Shown: positions 1 to 6,595, numbered from the stretch's first letter. The stretch is DNA of 8,577 bases from an uncultured Gammaproteobacteria bacterium (GCA_905480065.1 CAJQOV010000138.1:1-8577); one strand, 5' to 3'. Program-made: numbers and translations. The notes: a model not told the origin generated them from the sequence alone.

Positions 1-181
1 CATGAAACCCGACCAGGCGCTCATGGGTCTGGTCGCGACTGCCGTCATCAACGAAAATCAGCTCGTAATCGTAATCCGGCAGCGACCGCATGACCCCGGT
101 AAGACGCTCATAGCATGCGTCAATGACTTCAACCTCGTTGAAGACGGGAATCACGATGGTGATCAGTTTTTTCTCGCTCAT
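1..181 (-). CDS. GT2 family glycosyltransferase, N-terminal fragment (cut by window edge)
   Basis: Reading the minus strand from the ATG at 181-179 gives 60 residues that stay open to the left edge. They begin MSEKKLITIVIPVFNEVEVI, the usual first beta-strand of a GT-A fold GT2 enzyme, and reach VDDGSRDQT at residues 44-52, the nucleotide-binding aspartate motif. The family includes DPM1-, GtrB- and ArnC-like enzymes that move a sugar from a nucleotide donor to polyprenyl phosphate at the inner membrane. The DxD motif and any C-terminal membrane helices lie outside the window, so acceptor and sugar cannot be told. No clear Shine-Dalgarno site precedes the start (upstream bases ACAAGAAT). It is transcribed away from the GT4 gene across a 395-base gap. 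The GT2 call is firm; the subfamily is inferred. Confidence 0.88.
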   Translation of the reverse strand, partial: MSEKKLITIVIPVFNEVEVIDACYERLTGVMRSLPDYDYELIFVDDGSRDQTHERLVGFH

Positions 182-576
182 ATTCTTGTACGTTCGCCCA
201 GTTCAGCGGGAGATACCCCGGTAAGCCGCACTATTGTAGCTGCAATCCGTACCGTTTTCCCAGTTACGGCAGATCGTTGGCCACCGGTCAGCAGTAAACG
301 GCACGAACGGCACCGGGCTGTAATAACGGCCCGGGCACTCTGCCCTACGGTTGCCTTTGCCAAGGCTCCGGTGAGGCATGGAAAGCTTGCCGGCGATGCA
401 TTCGCCACGGTCAGGACCCGTGCTAGACTTCCGGAGGTGAGCAATGATCGATTTCTGTCCGGACCCCGACCGGCAACCATCCACCCGCTGCCGCCGGGAT
501 ACCAGGGCCAGCCAGCGCTCGTGAAGACCGGAGACTGCAAGCTGTCAGCGTCCCGTGCGTGCAGGCACACCTGGCA
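182..576. other. Divergent intergenic region between two glycosyltransferase genes
   Basis: These 395 bases separate a minus-strand GT2 gene from a plus-strand GT4 gene, so they should hold promoters in both directions. I see no convincing long gene: the longer open frames on either strand run into the flanking genes or give compositionally odd proteins without a family pattern. Two things stand out: a short ORF with a strong ribosome binding site at 433-524, and a minus-strand TACAAT hexamer at 233-238 about 50 bases before the GT2 start that could be a -10 element, though no good -35 lies 16-18 bases from it. No terminator-like hairpin with a T-run was found. Confidence 0.6.
444..524 (+). 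CDS. Possible 26-residue leader or small ORF upstream of the GT4 gene
   Basis: An ATG at 444 is preceded by GGAGG at 433-437 with a six-base spacer, the best ribosome binding site in the window. The frame runs 26 codons to a TGA at 522-524 and encodes a short arginine-rich peptide starting MIDFCPDPDR, with no membrane segment or known motif. It ends 52 bases before the ATG of the GT4 gene, which has no visible Shine-Dalgarno site of its own. A leader peptide or translational coupling is possible. Against it, TGCTAGACT at 421-429 looks like an extended -10; if that promoter is used, transcription would begin inside the GGAGG and this ORF would not be read normally. I do not recognise the peptide. 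The ribosome binding site is visible; a function is speculation. Confidence 0.3.
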   Translation: MIDFCPDPDRQPSTRCRRDTRASQRS

Positions 577-1839
577 ATGAGTACACTGCGTTTCTGCTTT
601 CTGACCACGTTCTACCCGCCGTACAGCTTCGGTGGAGATGCCATCGGCATCCAGCGCTTCGCACGGGCGCTGGTGCGGCGCGGTCACCACGTGAGCATCA
701 TCCTTGACGTCGACGCCTACAACGTACTCAGCCATCGTCCGGAGCCGGAGCTGCCGCCCGCCACTGACGGCATCGAGGTCATTACGCTACGCTCGCGTGC
801 GCCCAGGCTGTCGGTCCTGCTTACCCAGCAGACCGGGCGCCCGGTATTGCAGGGCAAGTCCATTCGCAGGCTGCTGGCCGAAGGTAATTACGACGTCATC
901 GTCTACAACAACATATCGCTGGTCGGTGGCCCGGGGCTGTTGTCCTGCGGCAACGCACTCAAGCTCTACATGGCCCACGAACACTGGCTGGTATGCCCCT
1001 CGCATGTGCTCTGGCGCCATGGCCGCGAACTGTGCACCGGCCGCGAGTGCCTGCGCTGTGTGCTGCATTACCAGCGCCCCCCGCAACTGTGGCGCTACAC
1101 CGGCGTACTGGAACGCCAGCTGCACCATGTCGATGCCTTCATCGCCATGAGCGAGTTCAGCCGCGCCAAGCACCGCGAGTTCGGCTTCCGGCCGGACATG
1201 GAGGTGGTCAATTACTTCCTGTCCGATAATGACGCGGTACAGCAGGCGCCGGACGGTGGCAGCTCGCCGCATGAACGGCCCTACTTCCTGTTTGTCGGAC
1301 GGCTGGAAAAGATCAAGGGACTCGATGACGTCATCCCGGTATTCCAGGATTATGGCCGCGCCGACCTGGTCATTGCGGGCGATGGCGAATACACGGCAAC
1401 CCTGCAAAAGATCGCCGCCGGTAATCCGCGCGTGCGTTTTCTCGGCCGGGTTGCCCCGGATGACCTGGATCGCTACTACCGCCACGCCATCGCCCTGATT
1501 GTGCCCTCGGTTTGTTATGAAACCTTCGGTATCATCCTGATCGAGTCGATGCGCCAGGGTACCCCGGTACTGGCACGCCGGATCGGGCCGTTCCCGGAGA
1601 TCGTCAATCGCAGCAACGGCGGCCTGTTGTTCGAGAGTGCCGGTGAGCTTGCCACGGCCATGCAGCAGCTGCAGGATGACCCGGAATTGCGTGACCGGAT
1701 GGCCAGCCAGGGACGTGACAGCTTTCTAAAGTACTGGTCCGAGGGCGCCGTCATACCGGTATTCCTTGACGTGGTAAGGCGTGCCGCACAACGATCCGGA
1801 CGTATGGATATCACAGACAAACTGGAGAAGTCGCAATGA
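577..1839 (+). CDS. GT4 family glycosyltransferase with a four-cysteine cluster
   Basis: The 420-residue product has the two Rossmann-like domains of a GT-B enzyme. The N-terminal domain opens with a beta-strand and a glycine loop (Y16-S-F-G-G20), as in retaining GT4 enzymes. The C-terminal domain starts near residue 236 with FVGRLEKIKG (R242 and K247 are the expected donor-phosphate contacts), then AGDGE at 267-271 and the E-x7-E pair E315/E323 that binds the nucleotide sugar. A cluster C140, C153, C158, C161 sits after AHEHWLVCP; related GT4 proteins carry similar cysteines. No membrane segment is evident, so it should act at the cytoplasmic face on a lipid-linked glycan. A GTG at 559 is in frame six codons earlier, but ATG 577 fits the family N-terminus better; neither start has a clear Shine-Dalgarno site. 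The stop overlaps the next start by ATGA, so the two genes are probably one operon. Confidence 0.9.
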   Translation: MSTLRFCFLTTFYPPYSFGGDAIGIQRFARALVRRGHHVSIILDVDAYNVLSHRPEPELPPATDGIEVITLRSRAPRLSVLLTQQTGRPVLQGKSIRRLLAEGNYDVIVYNNISLVGGPGLLSCGNALKLYMAHEHWLVCPSHVLWRHGRELCTGRECLRCVLHYQRPPQLWRYTGVLERQLHHVDAFIAMSEFSRAKHREFGFRPDMEVVNYFLSDNDAVQQAPDGGSSPHERPYFLFVGRLEKIKGLDDVIPVFQDYGRADLVIAGDGEYTATLQKIAAGNPRVRFLGRVAPDDLDRYYRHAIALIVPSVCYETFGIILIESMRQGTPVLARRIGPFPEIVNRSNGGLLFESAGELATAMQQLQDDPELRDRMASQGRDSFLKYWSEGAVIPVFLDVVRRAAQRSGRMDITDKLEKSQ

Positions 1840-2777
1840 TCAGAATCCTGGTGACCGGCGGCGCAGGCAACATTGCCAGCGCCCTTATTGCACGCCTGGC
1901 GGCCAACCCGGCACACCATATCACCATTGCCGACAACCTGCTGACCGGCGACATGCGCAAGGTCCCGCTGCACCTGCACAACGTGCAGTTCATCAAGTGC
2001 AATGTCAACGACTACAACGATATCGCACCGTTGTTCTTCGCCAACAACTTTGAATACGTGTTCCATTTCGCCGCCGTGGTCGGTGTGCAGCGCACCCTGC
2101 AAAACCCCCTCTGGGTCATGCATGACATTCATGGCATCGAGCATGTCCTGAACCTGTCGAAGAACACCGGGGTACGGCGCGTGTACTATTCGTCTTCGTC
2201 CGAGGTATACGGCGAACCGTTCGAGATCCCGCAGAACGAACACACCACGCCGCTCAACTCACGCCTGCCCTATGCCATCGTGAAAAACGTCGGCGAGGCC
2301 TTCCTGCGCACCTACCACAAGGAATTCGGACTGAATTACCTGATCTTCCGCTTCTTCAATACCTACGGCCCGAACCAGAGCGAAGACTTCGTGGTGCCGC
2401 GCTTCATCCGCCAGGCCATGGAAAACCGCGACATCACCATTTACGGTGACGGCTCGCAGACCCGTACCTTCTGCTACGTGGATGACAACATCGAGGCCTG
2501 CATGAATGCACACCTGACCGGGAAGATCGAAAACGACACCATCAATATCGGCAGTGACGTGGAGTTCAGCGTCCGTGAACTGGCCGAACTGGTCATCGAA
2601 ATCACCGCCTCGAAATCGAGGATCGTTCACCTGCCGCCGCTGGCCGAAGGCGACATGACCCGACGCAAGCCGGATATCGGCAAGATGCGCACCCTGCTCA
2701 ACCGCGACCTGGTGCCACTGGAAACCGGCATCAGCCGCCTGGTCGAGCATTTCCGGGAGCAGGACCGGAGCGCCTGA
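1836..2777 (+). CDS. NAD-dependent nucleotide-sugar epimerase/dehydratase (extended SDR; UXS- or GalE-like)
   Basis: The 313-residue product is an extended short-chain dehydrogenase. VTGGAGNIAS at 6-15 is the NAD-binding loop, with alanine in place of the usual third glycine (commonly GGAGFIG). The active site shows SSSSEVYG at 119-126 and Y146-A-I-V-K150, the YxxxK pair. FFNTYGPNQ and ITIYGDGSQTRTFCYVDD form the substrate-binding part. SEVYG plus the later RRKPDI stretch resemble UDP-glucuronate decarboxylases, but the PRACYDEGKR-like block around their tyrosine is absent, and 4-epimerases share much of the rest. I therefore leave the reaction open: epimerase, dehydratase or decarboxylase on a UDP- or dTDP-sugar in the cytosol. 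GGAG at 1824-1827 gives a good ribosome binding site, and the start overlaps the GT4 stop by ATGA, so it probably supplies the donor used by that neighbour. Confidence 0.88.
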   Translation: MIRILVTGGAGNIASALIARLAANPAHHITIADNLLTGDMRKVPLHLHNVQFIKCNVNDYNDIAPLFFANNFEYVFHFAAVVGVQRTLQNPLWVMHDIHGIEHVLNLSKNTGVRRVYYSSSSEVYGEPFEIPQNEHTTPLNSRLPYAIVKNVGEAFLRTYHKEFGLNYLIFRFFNTYGPNQSEDFVVPRFIRQAMENRDITIYGDGSQTRTFCYVDDNIEACMNAHLTGKIENDTINIGSDVEFSVRELAELVIEITASKSRIVHLPPLAEGDMTRRKPDIGKMRTLLNRDLVPLETGISRLVEHFREQDRSA

Positions 2778-2792
2778 AGCAGCAGCTGGAGG

Positions 2793-4331
2793 CTATTTCG
2801 CCCCGGCGCCCCGGAACGGGTACCAGATACCAAGGATCATCGCCGCCAGCAGCACCAGCACCGGCAAGGCCGAGACCCCGCCGGAGAAGTAACTGCCATA
2901 GGCATCCCCCATCCGCGACAGCACGGTCAGCACCGGCAGCTTGAAGCCACCGGTAAAGATAGTGATGACCGGCTCCAGCACCCCCGGACCGCTTTCCACC
3001 TCGCGGTGCATGGCCAGCGGCCAGGACAACACCAGCGAAAACAGCCCGATGAAATAAACCAGCCGCAGCGGCAGGCGCACCAGCATCGCCGCGACCGGCA
3101 GGAACAGAAATGGAAAGATCGGCGCGAGGTAACGGATACCGGTATTGAACTGCAGCCGCGTGTAGCTGACGCAGCTGAAAAACAGCCATAGCCCCGCCAG
3201 CAGCAACAGCACCGTGCGGGTTTCGAAGACCGGCAGGATGCCGGGCGTGCGGCGCTGCAGGAACGGCAACAGCAACGCCAGCAGCAGCATCGGGCAGACC
3301 ACGAACAGGCCGAAACGGTAATCGAAACCGAGCATCCGGAACAATTCCAGCTGCGGCATGGTAAAACCCTGGTAACCCTCTTCGATCCACTCTACCGGCG
3401 GCATCCAGTGCTGGCCTGGCAGGATCGGATTACCGAAGCTTTGCCATTGATAGAACCACAGCAGCAGTACCGGCGGCACTGAACCGAGTACGTACCAGGT
3501 GCCGTGCCGGACCAGGTCTTTGCCATGGCCTGCCTGGTATTGCTTGGCCAGTCCGTAGCAAAACAGCCCGACCAGCAGTATGGCACCGCTATAGTCGAAC
3601 AGCACCGCCGTGCCACCGGCAGCGCCCGCCAGCAGGTAACGCGCCCGCGCAGACCAGCGCGTCGATTGCCACGGGTTCCAGATGGCGGCAAAACCCAGAA
3701 GAGCGATGTGCCCCAGCATCAGGTTGTGATTCAGGTAACCGGTCCGGAAAAACACCGGCGTCGCGAACGCATACAGCAGCGCGAGCCAGAGTGCAGTACG
3801 GTTCGAACGAGTCAGGGTACCAAGGATGTAGAACATCAGCACGACGGCGAGCGCAGAACTCGGCGCCATGCACAGCACCTGTGTCACCATCGCGGCCAGG
3901 CCGAACTTGATATCAAAACCGCGCTTCCAGGATTCCTGGTAGAACTCCCTTGCCATGGGCCACGGCGAATCATATGCCGGCGGCCCCTGGTCCGGATTGG
4001 CAGCGCGTGCCTGCTGCACGCGTTCGACAATCCGGTCCGTCAGCGGCCGCAGCAGTGCATACGGAATTGCCGCCAGCATCGAGACACCGGGATTGCTGCC
4101 GATGTGCCAGCCGTAACCCTCCTTCTCGAAAATATCCGGATGCATGTTGGCATAGTCGTCGACCTTGAACGACAGGTGGTCGCCGATAGACAGGGTGAGG
4201 TAGAGCTCGCGTACGATATTGGTGGTGAAGTGCGCCGAGTAGACCAGCCAGCAGGTCAGGAACAGGCGGATCGCGATGCCCGCTTGTGTATAGCCCCACT
4301 GTGTAGTGCTTGTATTTTCAGCTAGCATCAT
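2793..4331 (-). CDS. Polytopic membrane protein, probable GT-C type glycosyltransferase of unassigned family
   Basis: The 512-residue product has about ten to twelve hydrophobic segments. After the first helix (about 17-37) comes a long polar loop: R41-E42, G50-D51, D58-D59, H64-P-D66, then GYGWHIGSNPG at 72-82. A first extracytoplasmic loop rich in acidic residues is where GT-C enzymes keep their catalytic acid, so D51, D58 or D59 are candidates. A second soluble stretch (about 100-135, RIVERVQQARAANPDQGPP) precedes the membrane core. No canonical PMT_2 signature (D-E pair, then HPP-like motif) is present, so the GT-C assignment is inferred from architecture and context. ATG 4331 is followed by a second ATG; GGAG at 4338-4341 supports this start. 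It converges on the epimerase gene with a 15-base gap and diverges from the other GT-C gene. The substrate is unknown. Confidence 0.72.
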   Translation of the reverse strand: MMLAENTSTTQWGYTQAGIAIRLFLTCWLVYSAHFTTNIVRELYLTLSIGDHLSFKVDDYANMHPDIFEKEGYGWHIGSNPGVSMLAAIPYALLRPLTDRIVERVQQARAANPDQGPPAYDSPWPMAREFYQESWKRGFDIKFGLAAMVTQVLCMAPSSALAVVLMFYILGTLTRSNRTALWLALLYAFATPVFFRTGYLNHNLMLGHIALLGFAAIWNPWQSTRWSARARYLLAGAAGGTAVLFDYSGAILLVGLFCYGLAKQYQAGHGKDLVRHGTWYVLGSVPPVLLLWFYQWQSFGNPILPGQHWMPPVEWIEEGYQGFTMPQLELFRMLGFDYRFGLFVVCPMLLLALLLPFLQRRTPGILPVFETRTVLLLLAGLWLFFSCVSYTRLQFNTGIRYLAPIFPFLFLPVAAMLVRLPLRLVYFIGLFSLVLSWPLAMHREVESGPGVLEPVITIFTGGFKLPVLTVLSRMGDAYGSYFSGGVSALPVLVLLAAMILGIWYPFRGAGAK

Positions 4332-4489
4332 TCGGTTCTCCAGTGACCCAAGTTTGCTGCGGCTGCCGGCAAACCGGCCAAAACTACTTGCATATCCGTA
4401 AAACGACCGCTACTGCCGGGCATTGCCGGGCGCAGGAATGTCGAGTCGGCAGGTCCTGTAATATTTTTAGCAACAATACAGGGGCTTTG

Positions 4490-4518
4490 AGAATAATTCC
4501 CGGTATTTGTCTTTTCAA
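4490..4518 (-). promoter_or_regulatory. Candidate sigma-70 promoter for the 512-residue membrane protein
   Basis: On the minus strand TTGAAA (4518-4513) is followed after 17 bases by TATTCT (4495-4490), five of six and four of six matches to the -35 and -10 consensus at ideal spacing. It sits in the AT-rich part of the divergent region and would start transcription near 4483, leaving a leader of about 150 bases. AT-rich sequence gives such matches by chance, so this is a moderate call. Confidence 0.35.
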
Positions 4519-4594
4519 GATTGTTCAGACATCCCCGGCACGAACCGATACATAACTTATTTTTCGACGGATACGCGCCGCCAATGAACGCAAA

Positions 4595-4632
4595 TAGCTA
4601 ATGACAAACAGATTAGCTAATGACAAACAGAT
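4595..4632 (+). repeat. Perfect 19-bp tandem duplication
   Basis: TAGCTAATGACAAACAGAT occurs at 4595-4613 and again, directly abutting, at 4614-4632, with no mismatch and no further partial copy on either side. The junction creates the palindrome TTAGCTAA (4613-4620). It lies 56 bases before the start of the PMT-like gene. It may be a pair of binding sites with a period close to two helical turns, or a recent replication-slippage duplication. Confidence 0.95.
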
Positions 4633-4688
4633 GGTTTATCCTCACTCCAGTCTGAAGACCCTTCACCGCCGTCCTGTCAAGATACATC

Positions 4689-6392
4689 ATGGTATTTAGC
4701 TACATCACTGCCGTACTGCTGATCCTGGCCGGCGCACTGCTGCCCTCGAACTCGATTGTCGAGCTGCTGCAAGCCGCTCCCGTCGACCGCATCGAGCCGG
4801 GCCTGCTCGCGCATCTGCTGGCTGGCGCGCAGCTGTTCAAGGCCGGCCTGATCATGCTCGGAATCGCCATCGCCCTGCTGGCGCGACTACCGGCCAGATC
4901 GGCCAGCACAGGTACTGCCGCTCGTACCAGCACTGCAACCGGCGTCCTGCCCGCCGCCCTGGTCATGCTGGTGCTGGTCATCGCAACTGCCCTGCGGCTG
5001 ATCGAGCTCGATAACGGACTCTGGATCGACGAGATCATGACCTACGTCAACTATGCCGGCGCACCGTTCGGGCAGCTGGTATCGACCTACGATTCCCAGA
5101 ACCACCATATCCTGTACTCGCTGTTTGCCCACGCATCATTCCTCTTGTTCGGGGAAGGCGCGTGGGCGCTACGCTTGCCCGCGGTGCTGTTCGGCGTTGC
5201 CAGCATCTGGGCGCTTTATCTGTTCGCACGTCAGGTCGCCACGTTGCGCGAGGCACTGTTGTCGATCGCCCTGCTGACTTTCTCCTATCACCACATCTGG
5301 TTCAGCCAGAATGCCCGCGGCTACACGGCCTTGCTGTTCTTCACCCTGCTCTCCAGCTGGCTGCTGGTACGCGCCCTGCGCGAGCGGCAACTGTACCTGT
5401 GGATATGCTATGCCGTAGCCGCGGCCCTCGGTGTCTACGTCCACATGACCATGCTGTTTGTGGTATTCGGACAGTTCATTGTCTACCTGTGGGAACGCCT
5501 TGCCGGGCAGCGGGAAAACCGGCGCGAAATGCCGGTCGAATTCCTGGTCGGCTTCTGTTTCGCCGGACTGCTGACCTTCGTGCTGTATGCCCTGGTGCTG
5601 CCGCAGCTGGTCGGCGGCATCTACCTTGAAGGCGTGCAAACCACCATCGAAACCTGGACCAACCCGGTCTGGACCCTGCTGGAACTGGTCAGGGGCCTGC
5701 AGATCGGCTTTACCGGCACGGCACTGGGCCTCATCGCCAGCCTGATCTTCCTCGCCGGACTCGTCGAATTTGCCAGGACCGAGCCGGTCGTGGCGAAGCT
5801 GATGATCGTCCCGGCACTGGTCACCATCGCGGCGATTGTCGTACTGGGACATCCGATGTTTCCCCGGACCTTCTTTTTCGCCATGGGCTTCGGCGTGCTG
5901 ATCGTGATCCGCGGCATGCTGACGGCGAGCCGGCTGCTGGCCCGGGCGGTTGCCCCATCAAGGGCGGACTCCGAACTGCCGGGCACTGTACTCTGCCTGC
6001 TGCTGATCAGTGTATCGGCGCTATCTGTACCGCGCGCCTGGGCGCCCAAACAGGATTTCAGCCACGCGCTGGAATACGTCGAGCAGTACAGCGACGCGGG
6101 TGACGCGATTGTCACAACGGGTGTTGCGGCCATCGTGTACCAGCAGTTCTACCGGGTGAACTGGCCGGTCGTCGAATCGCTGTCGGAACTTGACGTGGTA
6201 CGCTCCGCTCACCGGCGCACCTGGCTGCTGTACACCATGCCGCTGCACATGCACTCGGCCTACCCGGCCATGATGGAGAGTATCGAGCATGATTTCAGGA
6301 TTGCCACGGAATTCCACGGCACGCTCGGCGACGGGACGATTTTTGTGGTGGTTTCGGACCTGCCACCCGGCCAGCCTGACAAGCCCAAATAG
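4689..6392 (+). CDS. PMT/GT39-GT83-like GT-C glycosyltransferase (ArnT/PMT_2 type)
   Basis: The 567-residue product has roughly a dozen membrane segments. Two N-terminal hydrophobic stretches (about 4-28 and 42-66) precede the canonical core. L111-W-I-D114-E115 after a helix is the acidic motif of the first periplasmic loop that acts as catalytic base in this family. Q137-N-H-H-I-L-Y follows, matching the HPP-like motif, then FGEGAWALRLPAVLFGVAS and FSQNARGY at 205-212, all typical of PMT_2 proteins. These enzymes take a sugar from polyprenyl phosphate and add it to protein, lipid A or glycan outside the membrane. The last 90 or so residues, after the final helix, look soluble. ATG 4689 has no clear Shine-Dalgarno site, but the protein begins sensibly there. 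The extra N-terminal helix pair is a departure from the simplest layout. Acceptor and sugar are unknown. Confidence 0.85.
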   Translation: MVFSYITAVLLILAGALLPSNSIVELLQAAPVDRIEPGLLAHLLAGAQLFKAGLIMLGIAIALLARLPARSASTGTAARTSTATGVLPAALVMLVLVIATALRLIELDNGLWIDEIMTYVNYAGAPFGQLVSTYDSQNHHILYSLFAHASFLLFGEGAWALRLPAVLFGVASIWALYLFARQVATLREALLSIALLTFSYHHIWFSQNARGYTALLFFTLLSSWLLVRALRERQLYLWICYAVAAALGVYVHMTMLFVVFGQFIVYLWERLAGQRENRREMPVEFLVGFCFAGLLTFVLYALVLPQLVGGIYLEGVQTTIETWTNPVWTLLELVRGLQIGFTGTALGLIASLIFLAGLVEFARTEPVVAKLMIVPALVTIAAIVVLGHPMFPRTFFFAMGFGVLIVIRGMLTASRLLARAVAPSRADSELPGTVLCLLLISVSALSVPRAWAPKQDFSHALEYVEQYSDAGDAIVTTGVAAIVYQQFYRVNWPVVESLSELDVVRSAHRRTWLLYTMPLHMHSAYPAMMESIEHDFRIATEFHGTLGDGTIFVVVSDLPPGQPDKPK

Positions 6393-6402
6393 ATTTTGTA
6401 CT

Positions 6403-6441
6403 GTAGCCGGTTTATTCTTGCACAATTCCCATAACCGGTAC
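6403..6441. repeat. Imperfect inverted repeat upstream of the sigma-54 promoter
   Basis: CCGGTT at 6407-6412 and AACCGG at 6433-6438 are perfect arms 20 bases apart, and they extend imperfectly to GTAgCCGGTTtAT (6403-6415) and ATAACCGGTAC (6431-6441). No T-run follows, so a terminator for the preceding gene is unlikely. It lies about 95-130 bases before the predicted transcription start, where sigma-54 activators usually bind. A regulator site is inferred from position only. Confidence 0.45.
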
Positions 6442-6508
6442 TGCACGGACGAGAACAGGCTTTTACCCGGGAATATGACAGCGACATGACAGCACATCCG
6501 CCATGCAA

Positions 6509-6523
6509 TGGCACTACCATTGC
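6509..6523 (+). promoter_or_regulatory. Sigma-54 (RpoN) -24/-12 promoter for the GT2-ICMT genes
   Basis: TGGCAC at 6509-6514, then five bases, then TTGC at 6520-6523 matches the RpoN consensus TGGCAC-N5-TTGC exactly, with the invariant GG (6510-6511) and GC (6522-6523) ten bases apart. The start site would be near 6534-6535, about 75 bases before the GTG of the GT2 gene, in an intergenic region and in the right direction. Such promoters need an activator ATPase, so the genes downstream are probably expressed on a specific signal. Confidence 0.8.
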
Positions 6524-6540
6524 CTGCCTGAAGACCGGAC

Positions 6541-6562
6541 GCCGGTGAATTTCCGGACCGGC
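6541..6562 (+). other. Small hairpin in the leader of the GT2 gene
   Basis: GCCGGT (6541-6546) and ACCGGC (6557-6562) are perfect six-base arms around a ten-base loop. If transcription starts near 6535, the hairpin lies at the very 5' end of the mRNA, where it could protect the transcript from decay. There is no T-run, so it is not an intrinsic terminator. GC-rich sequence makes such short arms fairly common. Confidence 0.3.
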
Positions 6563-6595
6563 CAACGCTAACGGCATTTGCAACAGCACAAACAC

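Larger units (their letters stand above)
4332..4688. other. Divergent AT-richer intergenic region between two GT-C genes
   Basis: These 357 bases separate two divergently transcribed membrane-protein genes. I see no credible coding sequence. From the minus-strand gene outward they contain: a small hairpin GCCGG-CAAA-CCGGC at 4365-4378 in what would be that gene's leader; an 8-bp direct repeat TGCCGGGC at 4414-4421 and 4424-4431; an AT-rich core at roughly 4458-4565 with a candidate minus-strand promoter; and a perfect 19-bp tandem duplication at 4595-4632. No plus-strand promoter with acceptable -35 and -10 boxes at normal spacing was found. Confidence 0.6.

Noticed and set aside
421..429. 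TGCTAGACT as an extended -10 promoter for the GT4 operon
   Set aside because: The hexamer matches four of six and no -35 box lies at 16-18 bases. I could not choose between it and the overlapping ribosome binding site, so it is not listed as a feature.
203..484. Minus-strand open frame of 93 codons in the left intergenic region
   Set aside because: No ribosome binding site, no family pattern, and a composition like a chance frame in GC-rich DNA.
473..486. Minus-strand GG-N10-GC match that could be a second sigma-54 promoter
   Set aside because: The -24 half reads CGGGTG, sharing only the GG with TGGCAC, and it is nearly 300 bases from the GT2 start.
178..735. Minus-strand open frame of 185 codons overlapping the GT4 start
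   Set aside because: It lies antisense to the N-terminus of a well-supported GT4 enzyme and has no recognisable domain.
2800..2822. GC-rich CCCCGGCGCC-type sequence as a bidirectional terminator between convergent genes
   Set aside because: It is mostly a short direct repeat without a stable stem and T-run, and it lies inside the coding end of the membrane protein.
4365..4378. GCCGG-CAAA-CCGGC hairpin as a terminator
   Set aside because: The stem is only five pairs and no T-run follows on either strand. It is noted only as part of the intergenic region.
4310..4555. Plus-strand open frame of 81 codons in the GT-C divergent region
   Set aside because: It begins antisense to the membrane-protein gene, lacks a ribosome binding site and has no family pattern.
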